Positions 35,647-40,947 of a stretch of 40,947 nt of DNA are shown here, piece by piece (position 1 is the stretch's first letter; each line of letters opens with the position of its first letter). Both the position numbers and the translations under genes were made by a program. Origin of the DNA: Bradyrhizobiaceae bacterium (GTDB lineage Bacteria; Pseudomonadota; Alphaproteobacteria; Rhizobiales; Aestuariivirgaceae); NCBI GenBank assembly GCA_947475225.1, contig CANJMQ010000031.1:1-40947 (forward strand), given 5' to 3'. Under the pieces are notes generated by a model that was given only the letters and a program-made list of their open reading frames with translations, was not told the DNA's origin and did no database searches.

Positions 35647-35734
35647 GGAATCCTCCTGACTGTGGCGACGGAGGCTAGGCCCGCGTGAAATTTCGCATTT
35701 GACTTTTTTCGCCATAGACTTTTCTATTTCCGCC
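35647..35734. promoter_or_regulatory. Divergent control region between the BKACE operon and the GlxA-type regulator
   Basis: These 88 bp must contain promoters for both directions. They include two direct copies of GACTTTT at 35701-35707 and 35717-35723, each followed by T/C-rich sequence and GCCAT, a pattern suited to the two-site binding of AraC-type regulators. The first copy is preceded by TT, making a TTGACT that could also be a -35. No firm promoter can be assigned. Confidence 0.45.
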
Positions 35735-36673
35735 ATGGCCCGATATGACGTCGCTTTCCTCCTCGTCCCCAAGTTTTCGATGATCGCGCTCTATGGCGCA
35801 CTGGAGCCGCTTCGCGTGGCCAACCGCTTTGCAGGTGCCAACACCTTCTCCTGGCGTTTCGTCTCGGCGGACGGGCAGCCGGTGGCGGCCTCGAACGACA
35901 TTCCGGTCTCCGTTTCGGGCGGGCTCGCCGATATCGGCAAGCCTGACATGGCGGTTATTTCTGCAAGTTATGAGCCGGAGAAGGGCGTCACCCGGCCGCT
36001 GCTCGCCGTGGTCAAGGCGCTGGCGCGCAAGCGCGTGCTGCTGGCGGCGATCGACACGGCACCCTTCATCCTTGCGGCGGCCGGGCTGCTCGACGATCAC
36101 CGTGCCACCTGCCACTGGGAGAGCCTGCCCGGGTTCCGCGAGAGCTATCCCCGCGTGCTGGCCGAGCAGGCGCTCTATGTGATCGATCGGGACCGCATGA
36201 CTTGTGCGGGCGGTGCGGCTGCCATCGACATGATGCTGGACTGGATCGGGCGGCAGATGGGCAGGCCGCTCGCCGTGCTGGTGGCCGACCAATTGGTGCA
36301 TTTCCGGTTCGTCGAGCAGCCGACCCAGGCCAGGCTTCCGGCGGCGGCGCGCTATGGCACCACCGACGCCCGGCTGCTGAAGATCATCACTGTTATGGAG
36401 GAACAAGGGGAGGATCCGCTGGAAGCCAGGGCGCTCGCTGACCTTGCCGGCATCTCCGTGCGTCAGATGGAGCGGCTGTTCGCGGAGAAGCTGGGCGAGC
36501 GGCCGATGGGGTTCTATCTCAAGCTGCGGCTGGAGAAGGCGGAGCGGCTGATCACCTATTCCACCATGACAATGCGGGAGATTGCGGTGGCCTGCGGGTT
36601 CTCGTCGCTGCCGCTGTTCTCGCGGAGTTTCCGCGCCAGGTACGGGCGGCCGCCATCGGAGTTGCGTGCCTAG
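35735..36673 (+). CDS. GlxA-family transcriptional regulator (DJ-1/PfpI-like domain plus AraC helix-turn-helix)
   Basis: This 312-residue protein has an N-terminal class I glutamine-amidotransferase-like sensor domain (about 1-185). It opens [17 protein letters not shown] and contains [15 protein letters not shown]-terminal AraC-type DNA-binding domain (about 215-312) follows, with [12 protein letters not shown] and [17 protein letters not shown]. CdhR, the carnitine-responsive activator of Pseudomonas, belongs to this family, and the gene is divergent from the carnitine-type operon, so it is probably its activator. The start at 35735 gives the standard N-terminus. Confidence 0.92.
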   Translation: MARYDVAFLLVPKFSMIALYGALEPLRVANRFAGANTFSWRFVSADGQPVAASNDIPVSVSGGLADIGKPDMAVISASYEPEKGVTRPLLAVVKALARKRVLLAAIDTAPFILAAAGLLDDHRATCHWESLPGFRESYPRVLAEQALYVIDRDRMTCAGGAAAIDMMLDWIGRQMGRPLAVLVADQLVHFRFVEQPTQARLPAAARYGTTDARLLKIITVMEEQGEDPLEARALADLAGISVRQMERLFAEKLGERPMGFYLKLRLEKAERLITYSTMTMREIAVACGFSSLPLFSRSFRARYGRPPSELRA

Positions 36674-36740
36674 CCTGGTTGCAGCCAAGTTCCGTCTGTT
36701 CTAGACATGGAGCAGGGCAGCAGAAGAAGTGTTTCCAGCC

Positions 36741-37697
36741 ATGAAAAAGCCAGCGGATGGGATCAATCCGCAGACCTTCTTCCTGAAACTGCATGAGGAT
36801 CCGCTGATCTACACGATCAAGTCCGGGTGGTCGCTGGTGAGCGGGTTGCAGCTCTGCCTGCAGGATGCGATGGGCCGATCCTTCCACCTGCTGGTGAGCC
36901 CCTCATGGGACAATCGGGCGCGTGCAGCCCAACTCGAGGTCTTCGCCAAAACGGTGGAACTGATGGCGCCCGGCTCCACGGTGACCGTGATGTGCACCGG
37001 CGAGGAGGAAGCGGAGGTGCTTCGGGCCCGGCAGATCAAGACACTACATGCCCACCCCAATGCCTTCATCGACCATCGGGTATTCAGGCCTCGGCCTGAA
37101 CTGACACGGATTTACGACGCGGTCTACGTCGGCGCCATGGTGCCGTGGAAGCGGCACGACCTGGCCTGGAACGTTCCCAACATATGCGTCATTACTTACC
37201 GCCATGGCGCCAGTGACAGCGACCTGGTGGTCCGTGGCTACAGGCACCTTGCCCTCACCAACCTGCAGGCAGACGGGTCGGTGGAATTTCTGTCGCCCGA
37301 GGCAGTGGCGCGGCTGATCTGCCGGTCCCGTTCCGGCCTGATCCTCTCGGCCAGGGAAGGGCAGAATAACGCCAGCGGCGAATACCAATTCTGCGGGGTG
37401 CCGACCATTTCCACACCCTCGGCGGGCGGTCGGGCGGAATTCTTCGATGGCGCCTCGACGGTGATCGTCGAGCCCGAACCGGCGCAGGTGGAGCGGGCCG
37501 TGGCCTTCGCCGTGGCCAACGCACCAGACCCGCAGGATATCCGCCGGCACGTCATGGAGAAGGCCATCCGGCACCGGTTGCGACTGATCGACTGGATGTC
37601 CGGCCTTGTTGGCGAAAACCTGCAGGCGCGCGCGGACGAGACAGCCTGGCTGCCGTGCTTCCGTGACAAGTTGCGGTTGATGGTCCCGGTCCCCTGA
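36741..37697 (+). CDS. Glycosyltransferase-like protein (GT-B type C-terminal half), function unknown
   Basis: This 318-residue protein has an N-terminal part with little family match and a C-terminal region like that of group 1 (GT4) glycosyltransferases. A-H-P-N-A-F-I-D-H-R-V-F-R-P (104-117) and Y-V-G-A-M-V-P-W-K-R-H (129-139) come first. The nucleotide-sugar-binding-like S-A-R-E-G-Q-N-N-A-S-G-E-Y-Q-F-C-G-V-P-T (203-222) follows, with the paired glutamates Glu206 and Glu214, then A-G-G. The ATG at 36741 follows a purine-rich AGAAGAAG. It stands alone, without other sugar or polysaccharide genes, so acceptor and donor are unknown. Confidence 0.75.
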   Translation: MKKPADGINPQTFFLKLHEDPLIYTIKSGWSLVSGLQLCLQDAMGRSFHLLVSPSWDNRARAAQLEVFAKTVELMAPGSTVTVMCTGEEEAEVLRARQIKTLHAHPNAFIDHRVFRPRPELTRIYDAVYVGAMVPWKRHDLAWNVPNICVITYRHGASDSDLVVRGYRHLALTNLQADGSVEFLSPEAVARLICRSRSGLILSAREGQNNASGEYQFCGVPTISTPSAGGRAEFFDGASTVIVEPEPAQVERAVAFAVANAPDPQDIRRHVMEKAIRHRLRLIDWMSGLVGENLQARADETAWLPCFRDKLRLMVPVP

Positions 37698-37722
37698 CCG
37701 CGGGCGGCGGTGTAGAAATATC

Positions 37723-37750
37723 TTGACTTTAGTCCTAACCTAGTGTAGGA
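37723..37750 (+). promoter_or_regulatory. Orphan promoter-like TTGACT with overlapping dyad
   Basis: TTGACT is followed within 5 bp by TCCTAACCTAGTGTAGGA, a dyad of form TCCTA-nn-CTAG-nn-TAGGA. A -35 with a palindrome in the spacer recalls MerR-type promoters, but no consensus -10 is evident and no plus-strand gene follows. It may be a remnant or belong to an unseen small RNA. Confidence 0.35.
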
Positions 37751-37814
37751 ACAGATACCTTGTCGCGCATTCTGCTGATTGACATTGTGAATCTGTTTAC
37801 CCCAGCCCGCAGCG

Positions 37815-38393
37815 TCACTGCGGGGCAGCGCCCATCTGCCAGTGGCGGATCGCCTCCAGCGGCCAGACCAGCATGATGATGTTGAGGGTGAGGTTGTCTC
37901 TGATCGCATAGCCGACGATCAGTTCCATGGCGATTGCGAGTACCACGGTGGCCCGCACCGGAAGCCTGCACGCGAGCCAGAAGCCCAGCACCATTGCCAG
38001 GATGTCCGAGACCGAGTTGAGGATGCTGTCGCCATAGTAGTCGAGTGAGATCGTCGCCTCGCGGTAGCGGTTGATGATGAAGGGGGTATTCTCGAAGATT
38101 TCCCACGCGGCCTCGATGGCGATGGCAATGGCGAGGCGGGTGCTGATGGGCCACCGGCGAGCGACGAGCCAGAGCAGGCCATAGAAGAGGAAGCCGTGGA
38201 TGATGTGCGAAGGCGTGTACCAGTCGGTGAGGTGCTGGGAATTGCCCGAACTGTTGACAGCTCTCTCCCACAGCTTGACGTAGCCACACGTGCAGATGGG
38301 GACGCGGCCCATCAGCCAGAGGGTGAGTGCCGTCATGGCGATGATGGCGGCTACCACCAGCAGGCTGTTGCGCGTGACGCGGATGGAACTCAT
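37815..38393 (-). CDS. DUF2585 (UPF0314) family membrane protein
   Basis: This 192-residue inner-membrane protein has about five to six predicted helices. Conserved soluble stretches are [33 protein letters not shown] and [10 protein letters not shown]. The family is widespread in alphaproteobacteria and its function is unknown. The polar motifs with His, Glu, Asp and Asn inside membrane segments suggest metal or lipid binding, which is only a guess. It is transcribed alone. Confidence 0.9.
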   Translation of the reverse strand: MSSIRVTRNSLLVVAAIIAMTALTLWLMGRVPICTCGYVKLWERAVNSSGNSQHLTDWYTPSHIIHGFLFYGLLWLVARRWPISTRLAIAIAIEAAWEIFENTPFIINRYREATISLDYYGDSILNSVSDILAMVLGFWLACRLPVRATVVLAIAMELIVGYAIRDNLTLNIIMLVWPLEAIRHWQMGAAPQ

Positions 38394-38441
38394 GCCCCAG
38401 CTTAGGTCATGCCAAAGCCAATGCGAAGCGGGATGTGCCGG

Positions 38442-38517
38442 TCAGAACCCGATGCGCAGGGGGGCGAAGGTGTTGAGGCTGGAGTTGTCGGCGAAGCTGG
38501 CCGCCTGGGGCTGCGGC
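38442..38517 (-). pseudogene. Stranded C-terminal tail of an autotransporter beta-barrel
   Basis: The last 25 codons before a TGA read ...A-S-F-A-D-N-S-S-L-N-T-F-A-P-L-R-I-G-F. This resembles the end of the autotransporter at 39412, L-A-H-N-S-S-L-D-A-S-A-N-F-R-L-G-F, including the final Phe needed for outer-membrane insertion. AACTCCAGCCTC and GGGTTCTGA are identical in both. The rest of this barrel is missing, and the sequence runs out of frame into the MarR-like gene, so it is the relic of a second copy. Confidence 0.75.
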
Positions 38518-38518
38518 T

Positions 38519-38935
38519 TCAGGTGTCGAGGATGATGAGTGGGTCGGGCATTCCGGCGGCGCCGGGCAGCGAATGACCGGCGTGTTGCAGATGTTTCTGC
38601 TGCGCGTAGGCGCCCATCAGGTCAAGCAGTCTGTCGGTTGCCCTGATGAGGCGGATGCGCCGGTCACGCGGGTCGGCGCTGCGCTCGATCCAGCCATCGG
38701 CGACGAGTTCGGAAATAACCTCACGCACCCTGTCAGGGCTGTGGCCGACAGTGAGATGGACATTTTTCGACGGCATCTGGCGTTGCTCGAGCCGCAGCGC
38801 CGCCGCATAGACGGCAATGTCGAGCGCGATCTGGGGGCTGAGGAAGGGGATGTTGCCGCGTTCCCATTTCCGCACCATCAATGTGGCATTAAGGCACGAA
38901 TGCAAAGACGTGGGCGTAGAACTAAGAATATTCAT
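38519..38935 (-). CDS. MarR-like winged-helix protein
   Basis: This 138-residue protein has a plausible winged-helix region. A helix with I-A-L-D-I-A-V-Y-A-A-A-L-R-L-E (36-50) is followed by a recognition-type helix R-V-R-E-V-I-S-E-L-V-A-D-G-W-I-E-R (69-85). The MarR-type wing A-D-P-R-D-R-R-I-R-L-I-R-A-T (87-100) comes next. The N-terminal helix is short for MarR and the last 30 residues (after about 108) look disordered. The ATG at 38935 lacks a good ribosome binding site, so the start is uncertain. It sits between a stranded autotransporter tail and an AT-rich stretch, which suggests arrival by recombination. Targets are unknown. Confidence 0.65.
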   Translation of the reverse strand: MNILSSTPTSLHSCLNATLMVRKWERGNIPFLSPQIALDIAVYAAALRLEQRQMPSKNVHLTVGHSPDRVREVISELVADGWIERSADPRDRRIRLIRATDRLLDLMGAYAQQKHLQHAGHSLPGAAGMPDPLIILDT

Positions 38936-39411
38936 TTGTCGACTCTGCCATCACATGATGCTGACGTGGGGCTTGAGATATGGTGAGAAGATCTCGATTG
39001 CGACATTCTTTAGGACGGACAATCCGCATTAGTCTGCATAATCAACGATGCCTGCTAACGATTTAGGAAGTAGAACTACTGATTTGATATCAGCAACACA
39101 CTAGTAGACAAGCCATTGATAAGAACAACTTTGTGCATATTTGTAAATCAAGGTTCGACATCCGTCAGTGTCGCTGCGCAGATCGCCGGACGTCACCAAG
39201 GAAAATTTAAAATATTTTGTAAACTAATATTATTACTTGACATTTATTTTAGACAAATGCCGATAAAGTGCTGCGCCATTGCCAGTATGTCAGGCACGCT
39301 GCCGGGTGAAGCCCGCCGCCCTTGGCACCGTTGGTGACGGCGCCGCCAGGCGGGAATTTCTCTGTGGAAGCGAGGCCCTTGCAGGACGTCGGCTGCTCTC
39401 TGCGGTGTTGA
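38936..39411. other. AT-rich intergenic stretch without recognisable genes
   Basis: These 476 bp contain no convincing coding region. The part from about 39010 to 39270 is markedly richer in A and T than the rest of the window, with runs such as AAAATTTAAAATATTTTG. A TTGACA at 39237-39242 has no well-placed -10 and no gene after it. Base composition and position between two autotransporter ends suggest imported or relic DNA. Confidence 0.6.
39312..39354 (-). terminator. Strong hairpin downstream of the autotransporter gene
   Basis: CCCGCC and GGCGGG form outer arms around an inner stem, GGCACCGT with ACGGCGCC (one wobble pair) and a 5-base loop. It lies about 60 bp after the autotransporter stop. 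No T-run follows on the minus strand, so it may stabilise the mRNA end rather than stop transcription by itself. Confidence 0.5.
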
Positions 39412-40947
39412 TCAGAACCCAAGTCTGAAGTTGGCCGAGGCATCGAGGCTGGAGTTATGGGCGAGGTCCTCGCCGAGGGCTGTGGCGTAGCTGGCGCGGA
39501 GTTCGAGAAGGGCGTCTTCGCCCAGCTGCCAGTCAATGCCGAGGCCGGCCTCGACCCAGTTCTGCGGAACGTCGGTGGAGACGTGCACGTCATCGACGGT
39601 CACGCCGATGTCGGGCGAGAAGTCACGGATGTAGTCGAGGCTGGCGGTGATCAGGGGGCCCGTCTCTGGCGTCACGGCAAGCGGGGTCTGCAGGGCAAGG
39701 CCGAGGCGCCCGGTGGTGCGGGTGTCGCCGAAGTCGCTCACCGCGATGCCGTTGTCATCGGTGAATGACGGGGCGGCGACATTGCCATATTGCAGTTGCG
39801 CACTGGGGATCAGGCTGGAGGCCTCGCCCAGCGCGACGACATGGCCGATCTCCACCGAGGCCGCTGCGGCCGTTGAGATCAGGCCTGACTTTTGCGCGAG
39901 ATCGCTCCTGACGCCCATCAAGCGTCCCTGCAGGTCGGCGTAGCTGCCTCCTTCAGCGTAGTAGGTGGCGGTGGCACCGCCGCCGATGGCCTGCGACGTC
40001 ATCGACCGCGCGCCGTATTTGCTGTCAACGGTGCTCGAGGCCCCGGCATACTGTACATAGCCGCCGACGATCAGGCGGCCCGGCAGCGCTAGGTCCATTT
40101 CGGCATCATAGCCCGCCTTGAGCGACCAGCGGTCGGTGCTGTAGTGATCGGAATTGTCGGCCTCCACCCGGTCCAGCGTGCCATCGATCTGCGCCCATGC
40201 CCCGGTGAGGCGGTCCAACGGGTTGCCGGCCTCGCCCGCGGTGCCGGGGCCCGAGCCGACGGGAAGGCGGCCGGCCTGGCGCTGCAGGAGTCCGGGGAGG
40301 TCGGCGAAGCTCGTGGCAAACAGATAGGATGCCGCCTGGTAGAGCGATCCGTCCGGCGAGAGGCCGTCTGTGACGAGGTAGAAGTTGTTGTTGTTGTCGG
40401 CCTGGCCGCCGAAGTCGAGGTCATAGACGAAGGCACCGGAGGTGATCGGGCCCGACAGAGTGAATGCATCGGCCGCCGCCGTGCCGTCCACCTGAACGAG
40501 CAGGATGCCATCGCCTGTCGTCGCTGCACCGCGCCTGGGTGTCACGTTGTTCATGACCAGCGTGGTCTGGCCGGTGACGTTGCCGCCGATCACCAGCCGG
40601 TCGGAGGAGAGCAACTGGGCCTCCGCCAGCGAAACGTCGAGGATCACCTCACCACCGCCGGTGAAGTTGCCGCCAACCGCCAGTTCGGTGCCCGGGGTCG
40701 CGCTGCCCGGCCCGCCCTGTGCGGCGCCGGAGAGGTCGATGCGGCCCGCCGCCGTGAGGTTGCCCGCGAGCACCAGCCCCTGATAGGCGATGAGCGCGCT
40801 GCCGGCCGCGATGTCCATGTTGCCGAGATCATTGGCGGCGGTGCCCCTGAGGCCGATCACGCTGCCGTTGGTGATGTTGACCTGCTCCCAGCCGGTGACG
40901 CGGTCATTGAGCGCGGCGGAGGACACGCCGGAGAAGGTGAGGGTGTC
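39412..40947 (-). CDS. Autotransporter (type Va secretion) protein, N-terminus cut by window edge
   Basis: 511 codons are visible, open to the right edge. The upstream part (about the first 235 visible residues) is a repetitive passenger rich in Gly, Thr, Asn and Ala, with beta-helix-like repeats such as N-I-T-N-G-S-V-I-G-L and G-N-L-T-A-A-G-R-I-D-L. The last 270 residues are a beta-barrel translocator beginning near T-G-A-W-A-Q-I-D-G-T and ending A-N-F-R-L-G-F, with the terminal Phe. The barrel inserts in the outer membrane and the passenger is displayed or released, often as an adhesin. The signal peptide lies outside the window. A related stranded tail lies about 1 kb downstream. Confidence 0.93.
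   Translation of the reverse strand, partial: DTLTFSGVSSAALNDRVTGWEQVNITNGSVIGLRGTAANDLGNMDIAAGSALIAYQGLVLAGNLTAAGRIDLSGAAQGGPGSATPGTELAVGGNFTGGGEVILDVSLAEAQLLSSDRLVIGGNVTGQTTLVMNNVTPRRGAATTGDGILLVQVDGTAAADAFTLSGPITSGAFVYDLDFGGQADNNNNFYLVTDGLSPDGSLYQAASYLFATSFADLPGLLQRQAGRLPVGSGPGTAGEAGNPLDRLTGAWAQIDGTLDRVEADNSDHYSTDRWSLKAGYDAEMDLALPGRLIVGGYVQYAGASSTVDSKYGARSMTSQAIGGGATATYYAEGGSYADLQGRLMGVRSDLAQKSGLISTAAAASVEIGHVVALGEASSLIPSAQLQYGNVAAPSFTDDNGIAVSDFGDTRTTGRLGLALQTPLAVTPETGPLITASLDYIRDFSPDIGVTVDDVHVSTDVPQNWVEAGLGIDWQLGEDALLELRASYATALGEDLAHNSSLDASANFRLGF

Noticed and set aside
39237..39267. TTGACA in the AT-rich region as a promoter
   Set aside because: The nearest -10-like GATAAA is about 19 bp away and poor, and no gene follows on that strand.

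Overview
The window is high-GC, densely coded bacterial DNA with the gene style of an alphaproteobacterium, most likely Hyphomicrobiales (Rhizobiales) or a relative. This rests on several alphaproteobacterial markers: an F1-ATPase inhibitor zeta subunit (DUF1476) divergent from purC, a DUF6867 membrane protein inside a liv transporter operon, a DUF2259 protein and a DUF2585/UPF0314 protein. No rRNA, tRNA or CRISPR array was seen. The species cannot be named from the sequence alone.

Left part (1-14 kb). A truncated purC runs off the left edge. Divergent from it lies a plus-strand run: zeta subunit, HpaI-type aldolase, nicotinate phosphoribosyltransferase-like protein, L,D-transpeptidase, a small membrane protein and a DMSP-lyase-like cupin. 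The cupin overlaps the 3' end of the convergent purB by 4 bp. A minus-strand block follows: a branched-chain amino-acid type ABC transporter (livH-livM-livG-livF-DUF6867), then two tandem periplasmic binding proteins separated by a clear rho-independent terminator, then a stand-alone AsnC/Lrp ligand-binding domain and a DUF2259 protein.

Middle part (14-28 kb). A PadR regulator, with AT-rich operator-like repeats in front of it, leads a three-gene RND efflux operon. After an aminotransferase and a small lipoprotein comes a nitrite-respiration or nitrite-detoxification module on the minus strand: nsrR, nirK, nirV. The nirK promoter carries an FNR/NnrR-type box, a perfect TATAAT -10 and a palindrome over the -10. 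A related 17-bp site lies just before nsrR, which suggests joint anaerobic activation and nitric-oxide-relieved repression. Upstream are a decayed GNAT acetyltransferase gene, an FAD-dependent amine/amino-acid oxidase-like protein, an SRPBCC protein, a small secreted protein, and an SDR-MFS pair.

Right part (28-41 kb). A seven-gene minus-strand operon (BKACE enzyme, L-carnitine dehydrogenase, SDR, acyl-CoA dehydrogenase, NDP-forming acyl-CoA ligase, CaiD-type hydratase, SDR) is divergent from a GlxA-family AraC regulator. Together they fit catabolism of gamma-butyrobetaine, crotonobetaine and carnitine towards glycine betaine. The operon contains a 134-bp mosaic of palindromes whose end supplies the ribosome binding site of the ligase gene. 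Beyond it are a glycosyltransferase-like protein, DUF2585, a MarR-like protein flanked by a stranded autotransporter tail and an AT-rich stretch, and a truncated autotransporter running off the right edge.
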